From contig NZ_CANMRN010000003.1 of the NCBI RefSeq assembly GCF_947500265.1, forward strand, positions 434,001-498,000: a stretch of 64,000 nucleotides of DNA, written 5' to 3'. Origin of the DNA: an uncultured Psychrobacter sp. Lineage in GTDB: Bacteria; Pseudomonadota; Gammaproteobacteria; Pseudomonadales; Moraxellaceae. Shown one piece after another: positions 31,301-38,628 of this stretch. Under the pieces are notes generated by a model, which was not told the origin of the DNA, did not search any database, and saw nothing but the letters and a program-made list of their open reading frames with translations. The number at the start of each line of letters is the position of its first letter. Positions within the stretch are counted from its first letter, which is position 1. A program made the position numbers and the translations under genes.

Positions 31301-31973
31301 CTCCTAAAGTGATGATATTACCTACCCCGTCACCAAACACTTGCACTTCGATATGGCGAGCATGCTCTACAAACTTTTCGAGATATAGCCCAGCATCACT
31401 GAAGTTGCTTTGTGCCAAATGATGCACAGACTCATAAGCATCCTTTAGTTCGACCTCATTCCACACCAGACGCATGCCGATACCACCGCCGCCTGCAGTG
31501 CTTTTTAGCATGACAGGGTAACCAATACGCTCGGCCTCACATAATGCTTCGTCCACATCTTGTAGCAGTTCGCTACCGGGTAACAATGGCACTTGGCTGT
31601 CAATGGCGAGCTTACGAGCCGTATGCTTAAGTCCAAAGCTCAGCAGCTGCTCAGAGGTTGGCCCAACAAAAGCGATTCCAGCATCACTGCAGCGATCACA
31701 GAATGCCGCGTTTTCTGATAAAAACCCATAACCAGGATGGATCGCTTCTGCGCCTGAATCAATCGCTGCTTGCAATACTTTATCCATATTTAGATAGCTA
31801 TCACTGGCAGACCCAGAGCCAATGTTGATGGCTTCATCAGCCTGACTGACATGTAGTGAGCCCCTATCCACATCAGTATAGACAACGACTGAGCCGACAC
31901 CCATTTGCTTTAAGGTACGTATAATTCGGCAAGCAATAGCACCGCGATTGGCAATCAATACTTTTTTAAACAT
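28320..31973 (-). CDS. uca: Biotin-dependent guanidine/urea carboxylase
   Basis: A 1217-residue multidomain enzyme. Residues 1-450 are the biotin carboxylase (FKKVLIANRGAIACRI, the ATP-grasp loop KSTAGGGGIGMR, EVNTRLQVEHGVTE). The middle (about 480-1050) is the AHS2/AHS1 (KipA/KipI-like) carboxyltransferase, including RTGIRLVGP and GMEGPGGYQFVGRT. The C-terminus is a biotinyl domain with EAMKIE, biotin-carrying Lys1165. Enzymes of this architecture beside DUF1989 genes and under ykkC riboswitches have been shown to prefer guanidine over urea. I therefore call guanidine carboxylase, although databases usually say urea carboxylase. The ATG at 31973 follows GAGGAAG. Confidence 0.92.
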   Translation of the reverse strand: MFKKVLIANRGAIACRIIRTLKQMGVGSVVVYTDVDRGSLHVSQADEAINIGSGSASDSYLNMDKVLQAAIDSGAEAIHPGYGFLSENAAFCDRCSDAGIAFVGPTSEQLLSFGLKHTARKLAIDSQVPLLPGSELLQDVDEALCEAERIGYPVMLKSTAGGGGIGMRLVWNEVELKDAYESVHHLAQSNFSDAGLYLEKFVEHARHIEVQVFGDGVGNIITLGERDCSIQRRNQKVIEETPAPLLSDTQRQNLQAVATKLMQQVNYRSAGTVEFVMDVSTQDFYFLEVNTRLQVEHGVTEEIYHVDLVRWMIELAAGEFVLPELPLHASGHSIQVRLYAEDPVKSFQPSTGILTDAYFDPAARVETWIETGSEISAFYDPMLAKIIVRAPDRKQALEKMSQSLAVSRMAGLETNLEYLQQIVASEIFYQGEQTTRFLNTFTWLSQKIEVLQSGVQTAVQDVLGREGYWDVGVPPSGAIDGLSLNTGNQLLGNPFNTAGLECVVTGPTLLFHCDSQIAITGGNMACTLDGVEQPMWQTIPVRKGQKLICGNITSGCRSYIAIKGGINVPEYLGSQATFSLGQFGGHAGRNLLIGDMLPVVQCDTSIDTKALPASQQPTFNGLWQIAVMYGPHGAPDFFTDADVTQFFEHEWEVHHNSSRTGIRLVGPKPEWAREDGGEAGLHPSNIHDNAYAVGAIDFTGDMPIILGPDGPSLGGFVCLSVIVAGERWKMGQLKAGDRVQFVPVSYDQAAQLHQRYDDMLRADHCDLVDYDLPIHTENATLQTAILDTLPIHNDQPKVIYRPAGDSYILIEYGEQVLDLQLRFRVQALMEWLQAQHIDAIIDMTPGIRSLLVHYHSLKLPQAALLAILKQAESALPDIKNMQVPSRIVHLPMAWADSQTKLATEKYQQLVYPDAPWCPDNIEFIRRINGLASAQAVKDIVYDASYLVMGLGDVYLGAPVATPLDPRHRLVTTKYNPARTWTPENAVGIGGAYMCIYGMEGPGGYQFVGRTLQIWNRYRSHPSFEAEKPWLLRFFDQIRFYEVSEDELLSMRTAFKAGELSIEVEDSVLNLAEYYEMLSENKDSIQTFKDQQQANFDAERQRWKQQGLDQYVGEDIDAVEVSSEVSVPEGGIVVKAHMMGSVWKISCAVGDVVDEGQTLAIIEAMKIEIPIVSPVAMQVVSIEIEIGTTVKPEQPLFVLAPIIAHETSVADSDAHEES

Positions 31974-32032
31974 CACAACTTCCTCAGCATTCTCATTAAT
32001 AGGCAGTATCGTCTTGTTCGAAAATCGCTTAC

Positions 32033-32734
32033 TTACTCATAAATCACCAGCTCAATAGGCGTGGGGTTATAACCGTTGCAGGGATTGTTGAGCTGAGGAC
32101 AGTTCGATATCAGGACAATCATGTCCATTTGTGCAGTGATATCGACGTATTTGCCAGGGGCTGAGATGCCATCATCAAACGCCAAACTACCATCAGGCGT
32201 AATAGGCACGTTCATAAAGAAATTGATATTTGGTCCGACATGACGTAGGTTCAGATCATATTTTTGAGCAACTGAATGCGTTGCTAGGGTATGCATAAAG
32301 TTGTTTCGGCAACTATGCATGGGATAAGTATCATGAGCGTAACGCACAGTGTTGCTCTCACATGAGCATGCACCGCCCAACGTATCATGACGACCGCAGG
32401 TGTCATCTGTGATAGTGGCAATGACTTGACCTCTATTAGTGAAGAGCTGACTGCCCATCTCTAAAAACAGCTTTCTATTTCGTGCCAACGTATCTGTGGC
32501 ACTATAACGTTCTGCAGTATCTGCGCAGCTTATAAACAAGGTATCGACTGCCTGATTGCCTTCAGTATCTATAATGCGCAACGTCTGGTTTTTCTTGACC
32601 TCTGCCATCCATCCCTCTCCAGCGGCACACGTTTCACGCAGCTTAATTTGCTTGAGATCCATTGACTCTAAAGTTGTTGGCGCTGGATTTTGAATAGCTT
32701 GATCTTTATTTTTAGTATCATTGTTAGTTGTCAT
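32033..32734 (-). CDS. DUF1989 protein, carboxyguanidine deiminase subunit (urea carboxylase-associated)
   Basis: A 233-residue protein of the DUF1989 family, annotated in databases as urea carboxylase-associated protein. Motifs are LRIIDTEGNQAVDTLF, FTNRGQVIATITDDTCGRHDTLGGACSCESN and NFFMNVPITPDGSLAFDDG; the His and Cys residues could bind metal. In characterised guanidine pathways two such proteins (CgdA and CgdB) form the carboxyguanidine deiminase that converts carboxyguanidine to allophanate and ammonia. I cannot tell from sequence which of the two this is. It lies 129 bases after the second DUF1989 gene and 59 bases before the carboxylase gene. Confidence 0.88.
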   Translation of the reverse strand: MTTNNDTKNKDQAIQNPAPTTLESMDLKQIKLRETCAAGEGWMAEVKKNQTLRIIDTEGNQAVDTLFISCADTAERYSATDTLARNRKLFLEMGSQLFTNRGQVIATITDDTCGRHDTLGGACSCESNTVRYAHDTYPMHSCRNNFMHTLATHSVAQKYDLNLRHVGPNINFFMNVPITPDGSLAFDDGISAPGKYVDITAQMDMIVLISNCPQLNNPCNGYNPTPIELVIYE

Positions 32735-32863
32735 GAGTCTGCTCTCTTAGTTGATATGACTGGTTGTAAACGTTATAGGCATAAATGTTATGTGAATGAG
32801 CCTATAAAATCGTTTTACCAGTCAAAAGTTAGAAATTGATAAGCACTTAATAGCTTCTTTCGC

Positions 32864-33637
32864 CTATCGAACACTGGCGTTCGTATAGTCGCCAAAATAG
32901 CGTGCATTATTCTCAAACCCGCGTTGGTTTTGCGAGCAAGAGTCACGGCAAATATCAAACTCTGCTGTTGGCACTATAGGCGCTGCCTGCTGAATGGTTA
33001 GCTCAATATCAGCTGAATCATAGATGTCTGATGGATCAAGTGGGTGCGGGGCGTTACAGATGAATACTAAGCAATTCATCTCAAACCGTAGGGCGATAGA
33101 TTGGTTGGTGTTGTCAGCAGCGATATAGGACAGCTGTCCTTGTAGATCGGGGGTGACTTTGGAGAATAAATTGACCGTTGCCGTAAGGTCGCGCTCATTT
33201 AGCGCAAACTTCGACATCTCTGTTAGTAGTCCGTCAAGACCGTTTTGATAGCGCTCGTTACGAGCATCTTGGAAGGTTTTTTTGCCATATTGTGAGCTGA
33301 TCATAGCAGCGGTGCTAGGGCCACAAATGGTATCGTTCCAGCCATGGTCATCGCTAATAATAGAAGCCAGCACTCGGCCCATATCGGAGTAGAGTACGTG
33401 ACCTTCAGATAGGTATAAGGTGTGTTGTGCTTTTAGACTATCTGGCATGTTGAAGCGTTCAAGCTTCTCATCAGCATTGACCACATATAGGCTAGCATTG
33501 GCATTGGCTGCCAGTGATTTGAGCGTTAGTACAGTATTTTTATTGAGTCGACCACACCAATGATGGCCACCTGGTAGAGGCATGGTAAAACGATCTGAAT
33601 ACGAACTATCGGAAGTAATGATTGAAACGGATGACAT
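32864..33637 (-). CDS. DUF1989 protein, carboxyguanidine deiminase subunit (first gene of guanidine operon)
   Basis: A 257-residue DUF1989 protein, paralogous to the next gene downstream. It has LPGGHHWCGRLNKNTVLTLKSL near the N-terminus. The family pattern ADEKLERFNMPDSLKAQHTLYLSEGHVLYSDMGR..IISDDHGWNDTICGPS corresponds to the GRHDT/CSCESN region of its partner but with different potential ligands. The start at 33637 is preferred because GTGGAG precedes it; the frame begins four codons earlier. It is the first gene after the guanidine-I riboswitch. The inferred role is one half of the heteromeric carboxyguanidine deiminase. Confidence 0.87.
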   Translation of the reverse strand: MSSVSIITSDSSYSDRFTMPLPGGHHWCGRLNKNTVLTLKSLAANANASLYVVNADEKLERFNMPDSLKAQHTLYLSEGHVLYSDMGRVLASIISDDHGWNDTICGPSTAAMISSQYGKKTFQDARNERYQNGLDGLLTEMSKFALNERDLTATVNLFSKVTPDLQGQLSYIAADNTNQSIALRFEMNCLVFICNAPHPLDPSDIYDSADIELTIQQAAPIVPTAEFDICRDSCSQNQRGFENNARYFGDYTNASVR

Positions 33638-33660
33638 AAAAAACTCCACAGTTATGAGCT

Positions 33661-33680
33661 TAAGTGAACAGTGTCACTTA
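33661..33680 (-). promoter_or_regulatory. Hairpin after the guanidine riboswitch aptamer
   Basis: A perfect inverted repeat TAAGTGA/TCACTTA with a 6-base centre lies just after the aptamer and before the first ribosome-binding site. No T-run follows, so it is probably part of the expression platform rather than a simple terminator. Confidence 0.55.
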
Positions 33681-33682
33681 GA

Positions 33683-33787
33683 GTCTCCCGGGCTTTTATC
33701 CCTCCGTGTAGTTCTTTCGAACCGCCATCTCTCGGACCAGTCATATAGTGTTAAAACGTAATCTACTACTATATCGGAACCCTAGAC
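33683..33787 (-). ncRNA. Guanidine-I (ykkC) riboswitch
   Basis: Read on the minus strand the conserved ykkC blocks appear in order: CTAGGGTTCCG, then GACTGGTCCGAGAGA, ACACGGAGGGATAAAAG and CCCGGGAGAC. This RNA class binds guanidinium and switches genes on. It lies about 45 bases upstream of the first DUF1989 gene. The whole minus-strand unit of seven genes follows, which fixes the biological theme of the operon as guanidine use or detoxification. Confidence 0.97.
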
Positions 33788-33807
33788 GGCATTTTTTTAG
33801 CTCTTAG

Positions 33808-33856
33808 ATTAATAATATACGGTAGTTAACCGTGTACTATTAACCGTGCAAACGGT
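33808..33856 (-). promoter_or_regulatory. Probable promoter with two inverted-repeat operators for the guanidine operon
   Basis: On the minus strand a -10-like TATATT (33813-33818) lies about 26 bases before the aptamer, with a weak -35-like TTAATA 18 bases upstream of it. Two inverted repeats overlap this region: ACGGT-N5-ACCGT at 33819-33833 and ACCGT-N4-ACGGT at 33843-33856. Their place across the -35/-10 region suggests a repressor or activator site, but the factor is unknown. Confidence 0.45.
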
Positions 33857-34221
33857 ATGCCAGCCATCCTCTATCACTATCGACTTGTCTTTTAATTTTC
33901 GCACAAAGTAAAATTAGTGTACTAAAAAATTCGCGATATCTATCCTATTTCTACAAAATAAATAGGCTCCTAGGCACGCTTATAGCTTGATATATATGGA
34001 TTGGTTCAATAGTAATGAGTTTAATATTATTTCAAAAGTAAATATCTAACATGTTTTGTGGCAGTACTTAAAACGAAATATAGACTGATTCATATACAGA
34101 TTAAAAAACGCACTATAGTAGAGCATTGTGCACCATAATAATAAACACCGCTCCATTCTGAACCGTTTTAAAAGTACGTTAATATTTAACTTTATCTTTC
34201 ATAACTTAAATACTAAAAATC
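33857..34221. other. AT-rich non-coding stretch upstream of the guanidine promoter
   Basis: About 365 AT-rich bases between the operator-like repeats and the Balon terminators. I see no gene, RNA motif or strong repeat here. Confidence 0.45.
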
Positions 34222-34257
34222 AAAAAAGCATTGGCTCAATGTGAACCAATGCCTTTA
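34215..34257 (-). terminator. Second (distal) terminator after the Balon-like gene
   Basis: On the minus strand GGCATTGGTTC/GAGCCAATGC closes a 5-base loop and is followed by TTTTTTGATTT. It is nearly identical in sequence to the proximal hairpin at 34291-34325. Confidence 0.8.
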
Positions 34258-34284
34258 ACGTATATTGAAAATTGCTGATATTGA

Positions 34285-34325
34285 ATGATAAAAAGAGCAC
34301 TGGCTCGTATTGAACCAATGCTCTC
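34285..34325 (-). terminator. First (proximal) terminator after the Balon-like gene
   Basis: On the minus strand GAGCATTGGTTC/GAGCCAGTGCTC surrounds a 5-base loop and is followed by TTTTTATC. It lies about 85 bases after the stop codon at 34409. Confidence 0.8.
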
Positions 34326-34408
34326 ATATTACACCTATGTATTATCAATGGCTAATTCATAAATGGCTGACCCATAAATGAACATCGCGCATAGGTGTCA
34401 TCGTCAGA

Positions 34409-35521
34409 TTAGTAGCGAGTTACTAGTGCTATTGGTTGATCTTCACCCATGATGTCTTGTGACATAAATACAGCTTCGCCGCCATTATGAATGACGTGTT
34501 CGATGATTTCACCGATTGCATCATCTGTGATGCCTTCCGTAGTAGCATCATTGGCAGGGCTTAACGTTTGTGCCTTTTCATCAATCTTAGCGGATTGTAT
34601 ATAGCCACGGCGTACATAAAGCGTCTCGCCAGCCCCTTGGAAGGCGCTGCGATATACTTCCTGCAAATCCGTCTGCAACATATTCGCACCGCGAGCTTTA
34701 TCAATTTCACCCAATGCAGCTTTGTGCAGTGAGGTACGATACTCTTCTACGGCTTCTTGCACACTATCTACGATATGCTGAGCACTACCGTCTTCTAGAT
34801 TGGTCGCATTCGATACTGTAGCGATGATATTATCTGGACGATCACAGACTTCTTTATAATAGCCAATATTTTTTGCATCACCAACTATAACAAGAGGCAT
34901 TTTATGCTCGCCCCAGAGTTCTTGGACGCTTTTATCAACTTGGTTAAAGAATTCTTTTAAGTGACTACTCTCGTTATTTGATGAGCGATCTGAGCCACCG
35001 TCACCTGTTGTGTATAGTCCGTTGTTTTCGACAGGGAACTGAATGTTCTCCATGTTGTTTTGTGCATCGTCATCTTTATCGAATTCTCTCACAACGCGGT
35101 CATTAGATGCTTCAATCAAACGCGCATTATCACGAGTTAAGACCACAGTATAATAATGAACCGCACTTGCCATATCACGGACCAAGTCACGCGTAGCAAA
35201 CCTATCTGAGATCACAACGCGTTCCGTTGTATCAATTGGCATACGGATGACTTGCACATCATCTGTACTAGCAAATATAGCTAACGTATCGAGATTATAA
35301 TTGTGATTAAGCTCACTAATCTTATTTTGAATATTATCTAGAATGGTAGTCGCTGTGCGTTTATCGTACTCTTTTGTCAGACGATCTTCGGCAACCTTTA
35401 ATTGGTTTTTTAGAGCGATAGGATCTTGCTCATTAGCTGGATGTTCACGATGCGTTTTAACAAAGATACTTACTGCAGGGTTAGCTTTAGTTTCACGTAA
35501 ACTTTTAAGAGTCGCTTTCAT
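34409..35521 (-). CDS. Balon-like ribosome hibernation factor (baeRF/aeRF1-like)
   Basis: A 370-residue protein that I recognise as the bacterial relative of archaeal/eukaryotic release factor aeRF1 and Pelota (baeRF group). The closest known example is Balon of Psychrobacter urativorans, which enters the ribosomal A site with EF-Tu during cold shock and stationary phase. Three parts are visible: an N-terminal domain (about 1-115, VSIFVKTHREHP...NQLKVAEDRL), a middle domain opening with YYTVVLTRDNARLIEASND (about 125-260), and a C-terminal domain ending in the ADP-ribosyl-like loop GGEAVFMSQDIMG. Neither the GGQ hydrolysis motif nor a NIKS motif is present, so peptide release is not expected. 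AAGGAGC precedes the ATG. Two terminators follow. The assignment rests on family resemblance from memory. Confidence 0.75.
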   Translation of the reverse strand: MKATLKSLRETKANPAVSIFVKTHREHPANEQDPIALKNQLKVAEDRLTKEYDKRTATTILDNIQNKISELNHNYNLDTLAIFASTDDVQVIRMPIDTTERVVISDRFATRDLVRDMASAVHYYTVVLTRDNARLIEASNDRVVREFDKDDDAQNNMENIQFPVENNGLYTTGDGGSDRSSNNESSHLKEFFNQVDKSVQELWGEHKMPLVIVGDAKNIGYYKEVCDRPDNIIATVSNATNLEDGSAQHIVDSVQEAVEEYRTSLHKAALGEIDKARGANMLQTDLQEVYRSAFQGAGETLYVRRGYIQSAKIDEKAQTLSPANDATTEGITDDAIGEIIEHVIHNGGEAVFMSQDIMGEDQPIALVTRY

Positions 35522-36017
35522 ATATTGCTCCTTGTTTTACTATCGTTCATTTTTAACTTTATGTATCTCTTCACTCATGTACTTTTATAAGTGTAGAAAT
35601 TTCTATCCGTGTTTTTCTTGCATCTCATTGATGCATAATATTTAAATTCCATTATCTTGATGCTAACAGCTATACCCCACTCCCTGTAGGGTTAATTTGC
35701 AATCAAATGATAGCGCTTTGTAAGTAGAGCACTCTATATTGTTAAAGAACTGCCTTAGCGAGCATAACTATATATTCAGATAATTATCTTGAGAAGTGGA
35801 ATCTAAGTATCAGAATTTCGATATTTACTTTCAGATTGCTAGCACTGCTTTACTCACTTGAATCGTATAAAAGTGATTAGGTTGTATTTTTACCAAATGA
35901 ACCCATCTTTTATATAATCTATATATAAAATAAGAACACACTGTATATTTCAATAGTAGCCAGATTTAGCTCATTCTCATTTTGATTAATAATAATTCAT
36001 TTATATCGGATACCTAT
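35522..36017. other. Divergent promoter region, Balon-like gene / prlC
   Basis: About 500 AT-rich bases between divergent genes with no supported coding frame. The Balon-side leader contains a small CCCT-AC-AGGG palindrome near 35687. The prlC side has A/T-rich TATATAATCTATATA-like sequence near 35912, which could include a -10 element. Confidence 0.45.
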
Positions 36018-38228
36018 ATGATACCTTCTCCTTTAGATTTACGCCTTGTCGATTTTTCCGACACTGCGCCACATACATTACAGAGCCAAGTGATTGACGC
36101 CATTGATGCTGCCAATGCTTTTTTAGATACTTTAACCGTGATAGAAAGCGACAGTGCTGGAAAAATAAGCGCTGAAAAAATAAGCGCTGAACAAGCTTTG
36201 GCAGATGTGATGAGATTTGATCATATTAATTTGGCATTGGATCGTAGCTGGGGTATTTTGTCGCATCTTAATAGTGTGATGAGCAACGATGAGATTCGTC
36301 ATGTTCACCATGAACTGTTACCAAAGCTATCTGCTTACGGTACGCGAGTGGGACAGCATCAGCCGTTGTTTAATCGCTATCAAGCTATTGTCAATGACAT
36401 AGATTTCTTTGCTACGTTAGAGCCTGCTCGTGCACGTGCAATCGAACTGGCATTACGTAGCTTTGAGTTATCAGGCGTTGCATTACCTCAAGCTGAGCAA
36501 GAAAAGTTTGCCGCTATCCAAAGCGAGTTATCTACCTTGTCTGCAACCTTTTCAGACAATATCTTGGATGCAACGCAAGCATTTGCCCTGCCTTTAGAAG
36601 ACTCCCAATTAAAGGGCTTAACAGAGAGCGGTTTGGCACTATTGGCAGATGCAGGCGAGCAATACAAAGCGCGTGAGCTTGCTAGCGGTGCTCTTAGCCA
36701 AGCCGATATAGATGCACTTCCTACTCCTTACTATGTGGCCAGTTTAAATATTCCTGTATATCTAGCGATCATGACTCATGCGGACGATCGTAGCCTACGT
36801 GAGACGCTTTATCGTGCTTACGTTACGCGTGCCTCTGAGTTTGATAAACATATCAATGCAAAAGGCACCTCATTAAATAACGCTGACAATATGAGTCAAA
36901 TCCTCTCATTACGTGAGCAAAAAGCCAAGCTACTTGGTTTTGCAAATTATGCTGAAGTATCGCTATCGACTAAGATGGCAGACAGTGTCTTAGAAGTAGA
37001 GACATTCTTACGTGACTTAGCAACGCAAGCAACCCCTGCTGCCAAAGCAGATTTGGCACAGCTACAGAAATACGCTAGTGATTATGGCATTGATGAATTG
37101 CAACCGTGGGATAGCGCTTACATCGCTGAAAAGGTAAAACAAAATGAGTTCAGCTTATCACAAGAGGAAATTCGTCCATATTTCCCATTACCTAAAGTGA
37201 TTAATGGCTTGTTCACTATCGTTGAGCGTCTATACGGTATCAAAGTACAAGAGCAAGGTCATAAAGATGCAGAAAGTGACTCAGTCTCTCGCTGGCATGA
37301 CGATGTGAGTTTTTATCAGTTATTCGATGCTGATGATCGCTTGCTTGGTGGCTTCTACTTTGACTTATTTGCACGTAGTGGTAAGCGTGGCGGTGCATGG
37401 ATGAGTGGTTTTCAATCTCGCTATAGCTATGAAGAACAGAACCATCAGCAGCTGCCCGTCTGCTTTATGGTTGGTAATTTCACGCCGGCACTTGATGGCA
37501 AACCTAGTTTATTGACCCATGATGAAGTATTAACCTTATTCCACGAGTTTGGTCATGGCTTGCATCATTTATTGACTCAAGTCACGGTCGGTGATGTCGC
37601 TGGTGTCAATGGCGTTGAATGGGATGCGGTCGAGCTTCCTAGTCAGTTTATGGAAAACTGGGCTTGGGACGCTGAAGGTATTGCCCTTATCAGTAGTCAC
37701 GTTGAGACTGGTGAGCCATTACCTAAAGACAAATTGGATGCACTATTAGCAGTCAAAAATTTTCAAAGCGGCATGCAAACACTGCGTCAGATTGAGTTTG
37801 CCCTATTTGACCTACTAATTCATGCTCATACGCCAGCGCTTAATTACGATGGTATTTTAGAGACGCTCAATACTGTTCGTCATGATATATCCGTTATACA
37901 AACACCTGACTATAACCGCTTTGCTAATGGTTTTAGTCATATCTTCGCGGGTGGCTATGCTGCAGGTTATTACTCGTATAAATGGGCGGAACTGCTATCA
38001 GCGGATGCGTTTAGTAAGTTTGAAGAAGACGGTATTTTCAACCCAGCGACAGGCAAAGCGTTCCGTGATTCCATCTTATCTGTTGGCGGCAGTTTCCCAG
38101 CCAAGACCAACTTTGAAAACTTCCGCGGTCGTAGCGCCAGTATTGATGCCTTGCTACGTCATAATGGTTTCACTGATGCTAAAAATATCGATGCGGCAAA
38201 TACTCAAACGACGCGCGAGGTCATTTAA
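36018..38228 (+). CDS. prlC: M3 family oligopeptidase A
   Basis: A cytoplasmic zinc metallopeptidase that degrades oligopeptides, including cleaved signal peptides. From ATG 36018 it is 736 residues. The zinc site is HEFGHGLHH (His509, Glu510, His513), with the downstream Glu ligand in the region NGVEWDAVELPSQF. Other family motifs are FYFDLFARSGKRGGAWM and YYSYKWAELLSADAFSKFEEDG. The frame extends to a TTG at 35982, but MIPSPLDLRLVDF is the more natural beginning. A 10-residue tandem repeat near residue 49 (KISAE twice) comes from an exact 15-base duplication. The yheV start codon follows the stop immediately. Confidence 0.94.
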   Translation: MIPSPLDLRLVDFSDTAPHTLQSQVIDAIDAANAFLDTLTVIESDSAGKISAEKISAEQALADVMRFDHINLALDRSWGILSHLNSVMSNDEIRHVHHELLPKLSAYGTRVGQHQPLFNRYQAIVNDIDFFATLEPARARAIELALRSFELSGVALPQAEQEKFAAIQSELSTLSATFSDNILDATQAFALPLEDSQLKGLTESGLALLADAGEQYKARELASGALSQADIDALPTPYYVASLNIPVYLAIMTHADDRSLRETLYRAYVTRASEFDKHINAKGTSLNNADNMSQILSLREQKAKLLGFANYAEVSLSTKMADSVLEVETFLRDLATQATPAAKADLAQLQKYASDYGIDELQPWDSAYIAEKVKQNEFSLSQEEIRPYFPLPKVINGLFTIVERLYGIKVQEQGHKDAESDSVSRWHDDVSFYQLFDADDRLLGGFYFDLFARSGKRGGAWMSGFQSRYSYEEQNHQQLPVCFMVGNFTPALDGKPSLLTHDEVLTLFHEFGHGLHHLLTQVTVGDVAGVNGVEWDAVELPSQFMENWAWDAEGIALISSHVETGEPLPKDKLDALLAVKNFQSGMQTLRQIEFALFDLLIHAHTPALNYDGILETLNTVRHDISVIQTPDYNRFANGFSHIFAGGYAAGYYSYKWAELLSADAFSKFEEDGIFNPATGKAFRDSILSVGGSFPAKTNFENFRGRSASIDALLRHNGFTDAKNIDAANTQTTREVI
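36161..36190 (+). repeat. Exact 15-base tandem duplication within prlC
   Basis: AAAAATAAGCGCTGA occurs twice back to back (36161-36175 and 36176-36190). It keeps the frame and encodes a repeated KISAE in the N-terminal region. Confidence 0.95.
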
Positions 38229-38486
38229 ATGCGTTATCAGTCATCTAGTCCTAAGCGCCGATTTTTAGCAGGGGTACGTTGTCCGAAATGTCAGGAGATG
38301 GACGCTGTGGTGCAAGTTAATATCGTGACTCCTGCCCCAGATGAGTATATTGAATGTACTCAGTGCGGACACACAGAGCACCGCCCCGATCCTGATGCCA
38401 TTAGCGCCAAGAACCATTTAGAAGATCAAATGGCACGTGATGCGATGGCAACTGGCACCAGCGGTACTGTAAAATTCAAGCCTTAG
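38229..38486 (+). CDS. yheV: YheV-like zinc-ribbon protein
   Basis: An 85-residue protein with two CxxC pairs, VRCPKCQEMD near residue 18 and ECTQCGHTE near residue 45, that can form a single zinc ribbon. It resembles the small YheV family of gammaproteobacteria, whose function is unknown. Its ATG begins at the base after the prlC stop, so the two are almost surely co-translated. A terminator follows about 60 bases after the stop. Confidence 0.85.
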   Translation: MRYQSSSPKRRFLAGVRCPKCQEMDAVVQVNIVTPAPDEYIECTQCGHTEHRPDPDAISAKNHLEDQMARDAMATGTSGTVKFKP

Positions 38487-38543
38487 CTATCTAGCACTTA
38501 CACTTGAAACTAGATTAAATACTTTATTATTTAATGGTCTATT

Positions 38544-38576
38544 AAGCCTATCTATCAATAGATAGGCTTTTTATTT
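38544..38576 (+). terminator. Rho-independent terminator of prlC-yheV
   Basis: The stem AAGCCTATCTAT/ATAGATAGGCTT has a 2-base centre (in practice a slightly larger loop) and is followed by TTTATTTTG. Confidence 0.85.
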
Positions 38577-38628
38577 TGAGTTTGCTATAGTATGGCTACT
38601 TATATTCTTGACATGAATCGATCACAAT

